64,000 bases of DNA from Mesorhizobium escarrei (GTDB lineage: Bacteria; Pseudomonadota; Alphaproteobacteria; Rhizobiales; Rhizobiaceae): positions 27,808 through 91,807 of the forward strand of contig NZ_CAKXZT010000090.1 in NCBI RefSeq assembly GCF_935825525.1, given 5' to 3'. The stretch's first letter is position 1; every line of letters begins with the position of its first letter. A program made the position numbers and the translations under genes. The notes under the pieces were generated by a model that did not search any database, was not told the origin of the DNA, and was given only the letters and a program-made list of their open reading frames with translations. Positions 16,000 through 25,077 of the stretch are shown here, in pieces.

Positions 16000-18204
16000 A
16001 TGTTGGACAAACCTGCCTCGGCCCTGCGCCTTCGCGAAAGACTGCTCGATTCCGAGCGGCTGATGGAGGAGACCGGCTGCTACGACGGCATCACCGAACT
16101 CACGCTGCGCAACCAGGATCCGCTGAAATTCGAGACGCTGCACACCAAGCTGCGCGCCTATTGCGTCTCGGCACGTGAGATGGCCCGCCGCATCTCGGCC
16201 TCGCCCGGCGTGCGCGAGGTCGGCGAAATGGTGGTCGCCATCTACACCCCCGAAGGCGACGCCATCGCGCTCTCCAACGGCATCATGGTGCATGTCCATA
16301 CGATGAGCCGCTTCATCAAGTGGATGATCAAGAACAACTACGAGGAAAATCCGCGCATCCGCGAAGGCGATATCTTTGCCAACAACGATGCTTTCATCGG
16401 CACCGTGCAGGTGCCCGACGTCATGGACGTGGTGCCGATCTTCCATGAAGGGACGCTGGTCGGCTGGGCGGGTGCCGTCTGCCACGAGCTGGAAGCCGGC
16501 GGCATCACCCCGGGTGGCGACGTCTGTCTCGCGCAAGAGCGCTTCACCGAAGGCCTGTTCGTCTGCGCCGAGAAGATCGGCGAGAACGACGAGATCCGCC
16601 GTGACTACGTCATCCGCTGTGAGCGCAATCTGCGCATGCCGATCTACTGGGTGCTCGACGAAAAGGCCAAGGTCGCCTCCTGCATCGACATGCGCGAAAG
16701 CGTCAAGCAGCTGATCTCCGAGATCGGCCTCGACTACTGGATGAAGGTGTCGAAGGAGTTCATCGAGGAAGGCCGGCGCGCCCAGCTCGCCCGCACCCGC
16801 CAGCTCACCGTTCCGGGTATCTATCGCGGCCACACTTTTTATGGCCACGTCACCGCCGGCAAGCCAGGTTTCCAGCTGCTTGGCGATCCGGATTGGCTCT
16901 ACAACATCCCGATCGAGATGGAGATCACCACTGACGGCAAGATCACCATGGACTTCGAGGGCACCCAGCCTTGGGGCTATCATTCGATGAACTGCACACC
17001 GGCCGGCATGGATGGCGGCATGTTCGTGACGCTGACCCAGCACATGAATTTCGAAGGCCTGGTCAATGACGGTGCCTGGATGGCGACTGAACTGAAACTG
17101 CCGCATGGCACCTGGACCAACCCCGACAACGAAATGGTGGCCACCGCCACCTCGTGGGCCTTGCTGCTGCCGGCCTACGGCGTTTTCCAGCGGCTTTTGT
17201 CGCGCAGCTTCCTGGCGCGGGGCTTCGTCGAGGAGGCGTTCGTCGGCCAGGTCAACAGCCCGATGATCGAGATGGGCGGCGAAAGCCAGTATGGCACGCC
17301 GTTCGGCATGGCGCATTTCGAATGCGCCGCCGCCGGTTCCGGCGCGCTCGCCATCAAGGATGGTCTCGACACCGCCTATGTCGGCTGGAATCCGGAATCC
17401 GACATGGGCAACATCGAGGTCTGGGAACAGTCGATGCCGATGGTCTATATCGGCCGCTCGATCGTGCCCAACTCGGGTGGTGCCGGTAAATATCGCGGCG
17501 GCTGTTCGTTCATCTCGACCTGGCTGATCAACAAGACCTCGCATCTCAGGTTGCACACGTCGGAGCACTCATCGCGGGTGTTCGACAATGTCGGTATGTG
17601 CGGCGGCTATCCGGCGCCGACCTGCCAGAAGCATCGCGCGGTGCGCAATTCCAACATTCATGAACTGGCCGCCAGGGGTGAACCTCTGGCGCACTCGCCC
17701 GGCATCGACCCGCACGTCTCGGATTACGAGAAGAACATCGGTGGCGACCATGTCGTGGTCGAGGGCCCCTACATCACGTCGCCGCACAAGTCCGGCGACA
17801 TCTTCAGCCATTCCTACAATGGCGGCGGCGGTTACGGCGACGTGCTGGAGCGCGATCCGATCAAGACGGCATGGGATGTCGAGAATGGTTTTCTCACCCG
17901 CGAAGCGGCGGACCAGGTTTTCGGCATTGTGCTGAAGGACGATGAAGACGGTTATCCCATCGCCGATATCGACGCCACGGTCGAACGCCGCGCCGCCATG
18001 CGCAAGCAACGTCTGGCCAAGGCAATCCCGGTGGCGGACTGGATCGCCGCCGAGCGCGGTCGGGTCGAAAAGGCCGACTTCGCGCCCGAAGTGAAGAAAA
18101 TGTACGCCAGTGCGATCAAGCTGTCGTCGCGCTTCACCAAGGATTTCAGCGATTTCTGGAACGTCGATGCCAGATCGATCTTTATGCCGGGAGCAAAGCC
18201 ATGA
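16000..18204 (+). CDS. acxB: Acetone carboxylase-type alpha subunit (HyuB family)
   Basis: A 734-residue hydantoinase B-family protein from ATG 16000 (GAGAGGG upstream). Recognisable stretches are EGDIFANNDAFIGTVQVPD, the conserved core motif of HyuB proteins, and SHSYNGGGGYGDVLERDP near residue 620, with the glycine-rich loop. In acetone carboxylase this subunit carries out carboxylation with a bound Mn2+. It begins 13 bp after acxA and overlaps acxC by 4 bp, so the three subunits are made together. Length is close to the family's 750-780 residues. Confidence 0.87.
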   Translation: MLDKPASALRLRERLLDSERLMEETGCYDGITELTLRNQDPLKFETLHTKLRAYCVSAREMARRISASPGVREVGEMVVAIYTPEGDAIALSNGIMVHVHTMSRFIKWMIKNNYEENPRIREGDIFANNDAFIGTVQVPDVMDVVPIFHEGTLVGWAGAVCHELEAGGITPGGDVCLAQERFTEGLFVCAEKIGENDEIRRDYVIRCERNLRMPIYWVLDEKAKVASCIDMRESVKQLISEIGLDYWMKVSKEFIEEGRRAQLARTRQLTVPGIYRGHTFYGHVTAGKPGFQLLGDPDWLYNIPIEMEITTDGKITMDFEGTQPWGYHSMNCTPAGMDGGMFVTLTQHMNFEGLVNDGAWMATELKLPHGTWTNPDNEMVATATSWALLLPAYGVFQRLLSRSFLARGFVEEAFVGQVNSPMIEMGGESQYGTPFGMAHFECAAAGSGALAIKDGLDTAYVGWNPESDMGNIEVWEQSMPMVYIGRSIVPNSGGAGKYRGGCSFISTWLINKTSHLRLHTSEHSSRVFDNVGMCGGYPAPTCQKHRAVRNSNIHELAARGEPLAHSPGIDPHVSDYEKNIGGDHVVVEGPYITSPHKSGDIFSHSYNGGGGYGDVLERDPIKTAWDVENGFLTREAADQVFGIVLKDDEDGYPIADIDATVERRAAMRKQRLAKAIPVADWIAAERGRVEKADFAPEVKKMYASAIKLSSRFTKDFSDFWNVDARSIFMPGAKP

Positions 18205-18695
18205 CCTCGTACAGCAAGGAAGTCATCCGCGATCTGGCTAGCGGCCAACTGCCGTGGCCGCAGACAAGGCGCATCATGAGCGCCTACAAGGACGATGACC
18301 GCTTCTTCAAGATGGTCGCCGTCTATCAGGACCGCGTCGCCTGGAAAGACCCGATCCTGCTGCCGGTCTCGGACCATCTGTTCATCTGCCAGAGCGGCGA
18401 CGAGCGGATAACCCGCTGTGAGTGCGGCCATTCCTTCGGCGATTACCGCAAGAACTGGAAGCTCAACGCCGCTATTCATGTGCGCAACACCGAGGAGGCG
18501 CTGCGCGAGATCTACCCAAACAGCGATCTGCCCGATCCCCAATGGATGGAGATCCGCGAGTTCATCTGCCCGCAATGCGGCACGCTGCACGAGGTCGAGG
18601 CAGCAGCGCCGGGCTATCCGATCGTGCATGATTTCGAGCCCGATCTCGAAGGCTTCTATCGCGAATGGCTGGGCAAGCCGCTCAAGGGAAGTTGA
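18201..18695 (+). CDS. acxC: Acetone carboxylase gamma subunit-like protein
   Basis: A 164-residue protein with two zinc-type cysteine pairs, RCECGHSFGDYRKNWKLNA (about residues 74-92) and FICPQCGTLHEVEA (about 120-133). It ends HDFEPDLEGFYREWLGKPL. This matches the small gamma subunit of acetone carboxylase, which is diagnostic and separates the cluster from plain hydantoinases. The ATGA overlap with acxB indicates coupling. This gene is the strongest support for calling the cluster a ketone carboxylase. Confidence 0.9.
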   Translation: MTSYSKEVIRDLASGQLPWPQTRRIMSAYKDDDRFFKMVAVYQDRVAWKDPILLPVSDHLFICQSGDERITRCECGHSFGDYRKNWKLNAAIHVRNTEEALREIYPNSDLPDPQWMEIREFICPQCGTLHEVEAAAPGYPIVHDFEPDLEGFYREWLGKPLKGS

Positions 18696-18699
18696 TGCC

Positions 18700-19470
18700 A
18701 TGAACCGCGTCGCAGGCAAGATAGCGCTCGTCACCGGGGCCGGCATGGGTCTCGGGCGGGCATCGTCGTTGTTGCTCGCCGCCGAAGGCGCCAAGGTCGT
18801 CGTCACCGATATCGATGAGACGGCCGCTCGCCAGACCGCCGAGTTGATCGCTGAGAACGGCGGCGAAAGCCTTTCATTTAGCCACGACGTTTCCAACCTC
18901 GAAGACTGGCCGTCCGTGATGTCGGCGGTGGCGAAACGGTTTGGGCGGCTCGATGTACTGGTCAACAATGCCGGCATCGCCACTGCCAAGAACATCGAGG
19001 ACACTTCGCTGCCGGAATGGCGGCGCACCATGGCCGTCAATCTCGACGGCGTCTTTTTCGGCTGCCAGCAGGGCATTGCCCTGATGAAGCAATCGAGCGG
19101 CGGCTCGATCATCAATCTGTCGTCCATCGACGGTATCATCGGTGAGGCCGAACTCGCCGCCTATTGCGCCTCCAAGGGCGGCGTGCGCACGCTGACCAAG
19201 GCGGTCGCCGTGCACTGCGCCGAAAGGCGCTACGGCATCCGCTGCAACTCCATCCACCCCGGCTACATCTGGACGCCGCAGACCGAAAACTATCTGCGCG
19301 ATCTCGGCACGCTCGATCAGGAGAAGGCCAAGGCGCTCGCCCGCCACCCGATCGGCTTTCTCGGTGAGCCCAACGACATCGCCTACATGGTGCTCTACCT
19401 CGCTTCCGATGAATCGAAATTCGTCACCGGCTCCGAAATGGTCGTCGATGGAGGTTATCTTGCTGTGTGA
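18700..19470 (+). CDS. SDR-family NAD(P)-dependent dehydrogenase (first of two)
   Basis: A 256-residue classical SDR from ATG 18700. The cofactor motif TGAGMGLG is at residues 14-21, DID after the second strand suggests NAD preference, and NNAGIAT, Ser in NLSSIDG and catalytic Y-x-x-x-K in YCASK are all present. It starts four bases after the gamma-subunit stop, within the same operon. The likely role is oxidation of a secondary alcohol to the ketone that is then carboxylated, as alcohol dehydrogenases do for isopropanol. This role is inferred from context. Confidence 0.9.
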   Translation: MNRVAGKIALVTGAGMGLGRASSLLLAAEGAKVVVTDIDETAARQTAELIAENGGESLSFSHDVSNLEDWPSVMSAVAKRFGRLDVLVNNAGIATAKNIEDTSLPEWRRTMAVNLDGVFFGCQQGIALMKQSSGGSIINLSSIDGIIGEAELAAYCASKGGVRTLTKAVAVHCAERRYGIRCNSIHPGYIWTPQTENYLRDLGTLDQEKAKALARHPIGFLGEPNDIAYMVLYLASDESKFVTGSEMVVDGGYLAV

Positions 19471-19527
19471 TCGAGAACCCCCGTCCGGCCTGCTTGCCTG
19501 CCCCAAACCGTTTGGAGACAACAGCTG

Positions 19528-20355
19528 ATGCCAAGCCTTTGCGGCCGCAGCGCGATCGTAACCGGTGGGTTTTCGGGCATGGGCCTTGCCATTGCGACAG
19601 CGCTTGCCGAGGCCGGCGCCAATGTCGCCGTCGGCTCCTACATCGCGCCCGCCGGCGCTGACACATCCGATGCCGCCTACTATCCGGGTGGGGATGAAAT
19701 CGAGCGCGTACGAACCGCTCTTGCTGCACAGGGAACCAAGGTCCACGCCGCCCATCTCGACGTGCGCGATAGCGACATCACCAACCGTTTCGCGGCGGAA
19801 GCCGAGGCGGCCATCGGCCCCATCGACATTCTGGTCAACGCCGCCGGCACCACCGCAGAGCAGCCGGTCTGCGGTCATTCCGACGCGCTGTGGGACAAGA
19901 TCGTCGACACCAATCTGACCGGCGCTTTCCGTGTCACGCGTGCCGTGTTGCCTGGCATGATCGGGCGCGGCTGGGGCCGCATCGTCAACATCGGCTCGAC
20001 GGCGGCTTCCGTCGGCTGGAAGGACAATCCGGCCTACTGCGCCTCGAAGGCTGGCCTTCTCGGCCTGACCCGCTGCGTGGCGCTGGAAGGCGCTGCCTAT
20101 GGCGTCACCTGCGTCATGATCAGCCCGACGTGGGTCGAGACCGAATTGATGCGCCGCAACGTGGCGCAGGTCGTCGAGCGCGAAGGCAGGGGACGGACCG
20201 CGCAGGAAGCGATGGCCGAGATCGCCCGGGGCAACCCGCAACAGCGCATGCTGCAGCCGCAGGAGATCGCAGCTTTGGCCGTCTTCCTGTGCTCGGACAT
20301 GGCCAGGGGCATCACCATGGAAAACATACAGATCACCGGCGGAGCACTGTGGTAG
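19528..20355 (+). CDS. SDR-family NAD(P)-dependent dehydrogenase (second of two)
   Basis: A 275-residue classical SDR. It has TGGFSGMG as the cofactor loop, NAAGTT, serine in NIGSTAAS and catalytic YCASK. An insertion of about 15 residues after the second strand (IAPAGADTSDAAYYPGGDE) may add to the substrate pocket and is unusual. It is similar in fold but not in close sequence to the preceding SDR, so the pair is unlikely to be a recent duplication. One could oxidise the alcohol and the other reduce or oxidise a beta-keto acid product. Confidence 0.9.
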   Translation: MPSLCGRSAIVTGGFSGMGLAIATALAEAGANVAVGSYIAPAGADTSDAAYYPGGDEIERVRTALAAQGTKVHAAHLDVRDSDITNRFAAEAEAAIGPIDILVNAAGTTAEQPVCGHSDALWDKIVDTNLTGAFRVTRAVLPGMIGRGWGRIVNIGSTAASVGWKDNPAYCASKAGLLGLTRCVALEGAAYGVTCVMISPTWVETELMRRNVAQVVEREGRGRTAQEAMAEIARGNPQQRMLQPQEIAALAVFLCSDMARGITMENIQITGGALW

Positions 20356-20374
20356 CGCTCTCGCGGGATGGGTG

Positions 20375-20396
20375 CGGCCTTCATAGGAGAAGGCCG
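20375..20396 (+). promoter_or_regulatory. Intercistronic hairpin before the binding-protein gene
   Basis: CGGCCTTC and GAAGGCCG form an 8-bp perfect stem with a 6-nt loop in the 80-bp gap between the second SDR and the binding-protein gene. There is no T run, so it is more likely an RNA processing or stabilising element than a terminator. Such elements can raise the level of the binding protein. Confidence 0.5.
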
Positions 20397-20435
20397 GCAT
20401 TAGGTAAGGAAAGTCCAACCGACAGGGGAACTGAT

Positions 20436-21374
20436 ATGAAAGGGACCAATGTCTTGAAAGGCGCCGGCATCGGGCTGGCGCTCCTGCTTGCAGCGAACAC
20501 TCAAGCACGAACCGCCGAACTTGGGGCCAAGGATGAGCCGATCAAGCTTGCCATGCTCGAATGGACCGGCGCTCACGTCTCCACCCGCATCGCCGGCCAG
20601 TTGCTCGAAAAGATCGGCTACAAGGTCGAATACGTCACCGCCGGCAATTTTCCGCAATTCTCCGGCCTTGCCGACGGCTCGCTGAGCGCCTCCGTGGAGA
20701 TCTGGCTGAACAATGTCGGCGACATCTATCCCAAGGTACTGGCCGAGAAGAAGATCGAGGACATCGGCAAGCTCGATCTCGAAACGCGCGAAGGCTGGAT
20801 CTATCCGAAGTTCATGGAGAAGGTCTGCCCGGGCCTGCCCGACTGGACGGCGCTGACCAAGCCCGAATGCGTGCAGGCGCTGTCGACGCCCGAGACGGCG
20901 CCCAATGGCCGCTTCCTTGACTATCCGGCTGATTGGGGCTCGCGCGCAGCGACCATCCTGGCCGACAATAACATGCCCTACACTGCCGTGCCGGCGGGGT
21001 CGGAGGGCGCGCTGGTCGCCGAGCTTGAATCCGCCGAGGCAGCCAAGTCACCGCTGGTCATGATGTTCTGGGGTCCGCACTATGCGCTCGCCGAAAACGA
21101 TGTCGGCTGGATCAAGATGCCGCCCTGCAAGGAACAGGGCAACGAGCACTGCATCACGCCGCCCGACGTCGACAAGATCGTCTGGTCCGGCTTTGGCGCC
21201 AAATGGCCCGCCGCCTACGCTTTCCTCAAGGCCTTCAAGATGGATGCCACCGAACAGCAGAAGATGATGCTGGCCGTCGACAAGGACGGCAAGGATCTCG
21301 ACGCCGTCGTCAAGGAATGGGTCGACAAGAACGAGCCCGCCTGGAAGCCCTGGGTCGATGCGGCTAAGGGATAG
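20436..21374 (+). CDS. Glycine betaine/proline-type ABC transporter binding protein (OpuAC/ProX family)
   Basis: A 312-residue protein with a Sec signal peptide (KGAGIGLALLLAA, cleavage near NTQA). It shows OpuAC features: IKLAMLEWTGAHVSTRIAGQ, VEIWLNNVGDIYP, and aromatic/tryptophan-rich MMFWGPHYAL and WSGFGAKWPAAYAF, of the kind that build cages around quaternary ammonium groups. Cysteines occur in two pairs (residues near 136-150 and 235-245) that could form disulfides. Being in the carboxylase operon, it more likely imports a carbon source than an osmoprotectant. Confidence 0.88.
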   Translation: MKGTNVLKGAGIGLALLLAANTQARTAELGAKDEPIKLAMLEWTGAHVSTRIAGQLLEKIGYKVEYVTAGNFPQFSGLADGSLSASVEIWLNNVGDIYPKVLAEKKIEDIGKLDLETREGWIYPKFMEKVCPGLPDWTALTKPECVQALSTPETAPNGRFLDYPADWGSRAATILADNNMPYTAVPAGSEGALVAELESAEAAKSPLVMMFWGPHYALAENDVGWIKMPPCKEQGNEHCITPPDVDKIVWSGFGAKWPAAYAFLKAFKMDATEQQKMMLAVDKDGKDLDAVVKEWVDKNEPAWKPWVDAAKG

Positions 21375-21469
21375 AGGCTCGATGTCTCGCCGCTTGAGCG
21401 GCGGTCGATTTGCCAACCTGGCTTTGCATCAAGCGAGGCCGGGTTTCGGTCGCGCGAGGGCCTGAGCGA

Positions 21470-22531
21470 ATGAACACTGCCGCCCCGCGAATCAAGCTTG
21501 CCTGCCGCAATGTGTGGAAGGTCTACGGGCGGCGTCCTGCCTATTATTTCGATTCACGCGGCTACATCATCGAGCCGGACGCACTGGCCGAGCGGCTGCG
21601 CTCGGAAGCGCATCTGCCCGCCGTGGTCGATGCCACGTTCGAGGTGGCGACCGGCGAGATCTTCGTCATCATGGGGCTCTCCGGCTCTGGCAAGTCGACG
21701 CTGGTGCGCTGCCTGTCGCGGCTGGTCGAGCCGAGCGCAGGCGAAATTCTCCTCGATGGCCGGGATCTGCTGAAAGCCACCGGCAAGGAACTCATCGAAC
21801 TGCGCCGCCATGCCATGGGCATGGTGTTCCAGAATTTCGGCCTGCTGCCGCACCTTACCATTCTGGGCAATGTGGCGTTCCCACTGAAGATCCAGGGCAA
21901 GCCGGTCAAGGAGCGCGAAGCCCGCGCCCGCGAAATGATTGCGCTGGTCGGCCTCGAAGGCCGTGAGACCTCGTTTCCGCATCAGCTCTCAGGCGGGCAG
22001 CAGCAGCGCGTCGGCATCGCCCGCTCGCTCGCAGTCGGCCCGGAACTGTGGTTCCTCGACGAGCCGTTCTCGGCGCTCGATCCGCTCATCCGAAGGCAGA
22101 TGCAAGACGAATTCCTGCGTCTGCAGCGGATGCTGAAGAAGACCATCGTCTTCATCACCCACGACATGGCCGAAGCCTTTAGGCTGGCCGACCGGCTCGC
22201 CATCATGCGGGCCGGCAAGATCGTCCAGATCGGCCGTCCGGCCGATATCGTGCTCAACCCGGTCGACGACTATGTCGCCCAGTTCACCGAGGACATGCCG
22301 CTGCTGCGCGTCATCAGGGCAGGTGATCTCGCAGCACCGCTGAACGGAGCGGCGGTGCCTGATGAAAGCATCGCCGCCGATGCCAGCCTGGAGGATCTTA
22401 TTCCACGTCTGGCTTCGGGCGTTTGTGAATTCAGCGTGAAGGGCGAGGGCGCCGGCCCGCCGGCGCTGCTGACCGCTGGCGCCGTGCTTGCCGTGCTGGA
22501 GCGGGAACAGACAAGGCGAACACGGTCGTGA
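21470..22531 (+). CDS. Glycine betaine-type ABC transporter ATPase (ProV/OpuAA family)
   Basis: A 353-residue ATPase from ATG 21470 (the frame is open 20 codons upstream without support). Walker A GLSGSGKST, Q-loop VFQNFGLLPH, signature LSGGQQQR, Walker B LWFLDEPFSALD and FITHDM are intact. As in ProV there is an extra N-terminal segment (about 50 residues) before the Walker A domain. The C-terminal 110 residues are divergent from CBS domains, so the osmosensing CBS pair of OpuAA appears to be absent or degenerate. That agrees with a nutritional role. Confidence 0.9.
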   Translation: MNTAAPRIKLACRNVWKVYGRRPAYYFDSRGYIIEPDALAERLRSEAHLPAVVDATFEVATGEIFVIMGLSGSGKSTLVRCLSRLVEPSAGEILLDGRDLLKATGKELIELRRHAMGMVFQNFGLLPHLTILGNVAFPLKIQGKPVKEREARAREMIALVGLEGRETSFPHQLSGGQQQRVGIARSLAVGPELWFLDEPFSALDPLIRRQMQDEFLRLQRMLKKTIVFITHDMAEAFRLADRLAIMRAGKIVQIGRPADIVLNPVDDYVAQFTEDMPLLRVIRAGDLAAPLNGAAVPDESIAADASLEDLIPRLASGVCEFSVKGEGAGPPALLTAGAVLAVLEREQTRRTRS

Positions 22532-24621
22532 CGGCGCCAGCCACATCGTTCCGACCCCCGCCAAGGGTCGCAATGGAGCCGGCCCTGCTTCCCTGGTGCT
22601 CGTTAATCGTGCTGACAGCGCTGTGTCTCATCCTGAAAGCCGATTTGCCCTGGCTGGTGACATTTCCCAAGGAATGGACCCTGCCGCTCGCGGCAGGCGT
22701 GAACGCGGTCACGGACACCGTCGTGACCGTCGTTCAGCCGGCGTTCCGAGCCCTTTCCGCAGCGCTCGAAGCGCCGATGCGCGGCGCTCGTCTCGTCCTG
22801 GTCTGGCTGCCATGGCCGGCGGTTATGCTGGCGGTGGCGGCATTGGCGCTGAAATCGAGCGGCGTCCGGCTGGCGGTTTTCGCCGTGCTTGCGCTCGGCT
22901 ACATCCTGGTTGCCGGCTATTGGCCGCAAAGCATGAGCACGCTGTCCTTGGTACTGCTTGCCGTACCGATCTCCACCGTGCTCGGCTTCGCGCTTGGCGT
23001 GCTTGGACATATCAGGCCCGGCAAGTGCCCGGTGTTGTTGGGCGCGCTCGACTTGATGCAGACCGTGCCGGCCTTCGCCTATCTCATCCCGCTGCTTCTG
23101 CTGTTCGGCTTCGGCCCGGTGGTCGGGCTGATCGCCAGCGCCATCTATGCGACGCCGCCGATGGTGCGCAACACCATGCTTGGCCTCGATCGCATGCCCC
23201 CCGATATCAGCGAAGCCGGATTGATGAGCGGCTGCACGCGCCGCCAGCAATTCTGGCATGTAGAGGTGCCGACCGCGCTGCCGCAGATTCTGGTCGGCTT
23301 TAACCAGACGACGATGGCTGCATTGTCGATGGTGATCGTCGCCGCCATCATCGGCGGCTTCGAGGACATTGGCTGGGAGGTGCTTTCGTCGATGCGCAAG
23401 GCCGAGTTCGGCCAGAGCATTCTGTCGGGCCTGGTGATCGCACTGCTCGCGATCCTCATCGACCGGCTGACGATCGGCTTTGCCAGGAAACGCTCGACCG
23501 GACCGACAGCGGCCATGACCTGGATGACAAATCGCAAGCTGGTGATGTGCTTGTTGCTAGCAGTCGCATTGGCAATCGCCATCCGTGTCTTACTGCCGGA
23601 TGAAACGCTGTTGCCGGCCAGTGGGCTGCGCATGCAGGTCGGCGGCGTCAATCAATGGCTGCTCGGCCTCGTGCGCGACTATGCCTGGTTCTTCAACGGC
23701 CTGCGCAACGGCGTTCTCTATTGCCTGTTGCTGCCGCTCAGGATCGGCATCTCAGGCGCTGCCGTTCCCGCCATCTGGGGGGTTGCGTTCTCGCCGATGG
23801 CGAACGTGATCTATGCTGTCGCCGCTCTGCTCGCCTCCGCATTGCTGCTGCATCGCTTCAACTGGCGGCCCGCGCTGGCGCTGCTGGTCGCCGGCACCTT
23901 ACTCTATACCGGCTTTCTCGGTTTCCCCTGGCCCGTCTTCATTCTCGGCATTGCCTTGCTTGCCTTTCAGGTTGCCGGCTTGCCGCTCGCGCTCTTTGCC
24001 GCGGCAGGCTTTCTGCTGATCCTCGTCAACGGCTTGTGGGGCGCGCTGGTCCAGTCTCTCTATCTCTGTACGCTGGCGGTGCTGCTTGGCCTGGTGATCG
24101 GCGGGGCGCTCGGCGTCTGGGCCGCTTATAGCGAGCGGGTTTCGCGCATCCTGAAGCCGGTCTGCGATACGCTGCAGACGATGCCGCAATTCGTCTTCCT
24201 CATTCCGGCGTTGATGTTCTTCAAGGTCGGCGAGTTCACCGCGCTGATCGCAATCATGCTCTACGCCATCGTGCCGCCGATCCGCTATGTCGAGCATGGC
24301 TTGCGCCATGTACGGGCCGATGTTGTCGAGGCGGTCGAACAGATGGGCGCGACACCGGCGCAGACACTATTCCAGGCGAAGCTGCCGCTGGCGCTGCCGG
24401 TGGTCATGCTTGGGCTCAACCAGACCATCATGGCGGCACTATCCATGCTTGCTATTGCCGCCCTGGTCGGCACGCGCGATCTCGGACAGGCGGTCTATGT
24501 TGCGCTCGGCAAGGCCGATGCCGGTATGGGCCTGATCGCCGGCCTGTCGATTGCGTTCCTGGCCATCTTAGCTGATCGGCTGATCCAAGCCGCCGTGGCA
24601 GGCAATACATCGACCATTTGA
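22528..24621 (+). CDS. Fused double permease of a glycine betaine-type ABC transporter (ProW-ProW)
   Basis: A 697-residue membrane protein with two homologous permease halves. Half one (about residues 60-330) contains QTVPAFAYLIPLLL and VGFNQTTMAALSMVIVAAI. Half two (about 430-690) contains QTMPQFVFLIPALMFF and LGLNQTIMAALSMLAIAAL. Both have the EAA-type loop, so one polypeptide could supply the whole membrane dimer. ProW is normally a single-domain homodimer of about 300-350 residues. The start overlaps the ATPase stop by 4 bp. It is the last gene of the eight-gene operon. Confidence 0.9.
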   Translation: MTAPATSFRPPPRVAMEPALLPWCSLIVLTALCLILKADLPWLVTFPKEWTLPLAAGVNAVTDTVVTVVQPAFRALSAALEAPMRGARLVLVWLPWPAVMLAVAALALKSSGVRLAVFAVLALGYILVAGYWPQSMSTLSLVLLAVPISTVLGFALGVLGHIRPGKCPVLLGALDLMQTVPAFAYLIPLLLLFGFGPVVGLIASAIYATPPMVRNTMLGLDRMPPDISEAGLMSGCTRRQQFWHVEVPTALPQILVGFNQTTMAALSMVIVAAIIGGFEDIGWEVLSSMRKAEFGQSILSGLVIALLAILIDRLTIGFARKRSTGPTAAMTWMTNRKLVMCLLLAVALAIAIRVLLPDETLLPASGLRMQVGGVNQWLLGLVRDYAWFFNGLRNGVLYCLLLPLRIGISGAAVPAIWGVAFSPMANVIYAVAALLASALLLHRFNWRPALALLVAGTLLYTGFLGFPWPVFILGIALLAFQVAGLPLALFAAAGFLLILVNGLWGALVQSLYLCTLAVLLGLVIGGALGVWAAYSERVSRILKPVCDTLQTMPQFVFLIPALMFFKVGEFTALIAIMLYAIVPPIRYVEHGLRHVRADVVEAVEQMGATPAQTLFQAKLPLALPVVMLGLNQTIMAALSMLAIAALVGTRDLGQAVYVALGKADAGMGLIAGLSIAFLAILADRLIQAAVAGNTSTI

Positions 24622-24747
24622 AAAAAGACACGTTTGACAACGACGACAATGGTCAGATGTGCTGCTAACCGCCTCTTCCTGAACGACTGCTCTCGCCCAA
24701 AACGTCGACATTACGTTCGAAGAGGTCGGCTTTCTGGCCCAATTATC

Positions 24748-24772
24748 CCGAAAGCGGACGTTCCGCTTTCGG
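24748..24772. terminator. Strong hairpin between convergent operons
   Basis: CCGAAAGCGGA and TCCGCTTTCGG form an 11-bp perfect stem with a 3-nt loop, midway between the end of the permease gene (24621) and the end of the minus-strand MoaD-like gene (24832). Its position suits a bidirectional terminator, although T runs are short. Confidence 0.65.
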
Positions 24773-24831
24773 CCCACCATCAACGACGTTCGAGACCTTG
24801 ATGCTAGGCGAGGGTGGAGGCAGGTCCCCCA

Positions 24832-25077
24832 TCACCCCCCAGCCAGCCTCGGCAGCAGAAAAATCTCCGCCCCCTGCGGCAATTCCTTCGACCAGGTGTC
24901 GCGATAGATAACCCCGTCTATGGCGACTGCGATGCCGCGGTCGATGTAAGGCTCGAAGCCGGGATACTGTTCAGCTAGCTTCCTGAACAGCTCCCGAATA
25001 TCCTTCGCCTCAATCTCGACTTTGCTCTTGCCTCCGGCGATTGCGCCGAGCGATCCCCAGAGCGTTACTTCGACCAT
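24832..25077 (-). CDS. MoaD/ThiS-family small sulfur-carrier-like protein
   Basis: An 81-residue protein with a ubiquitin-like pattern: MVEVTLWGSL, then VAIDGVIYRDTWSKEL, PQGAEIFLLPRLAGG. It ends exactly in the Gly-Gly that is thiocarboxylated in MoaD and ThiS. It overlaps the end of the molybdenum-subunit gene by 13 bp and is the last gene of that operon. A role in supplying sulfur for molybdopterin or for the sulfurated Mo site of this enzyme is plausible. The general moaD is expected elsewhere, so this looks like a dedicated paralogue. Confidence 0.8.
   Translation of the reverse strand: MVEVTLWGSLGAIAGGKSKVEIEAKDIRELFRKLAEQYPGFEPYIDRGIAVAIDGVIYRDTWSKELPQGAEIFLLPRLAGG

Noticed and set aside
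15895..17568. 557-codon minus-strand open frame opposite acxA/acxB
   Set aside because: It mirrors a high-G+C coding region; composition is His/Asp/Arg-rich without family motifs, while the plus strand encodes clear carboxylase subunits.
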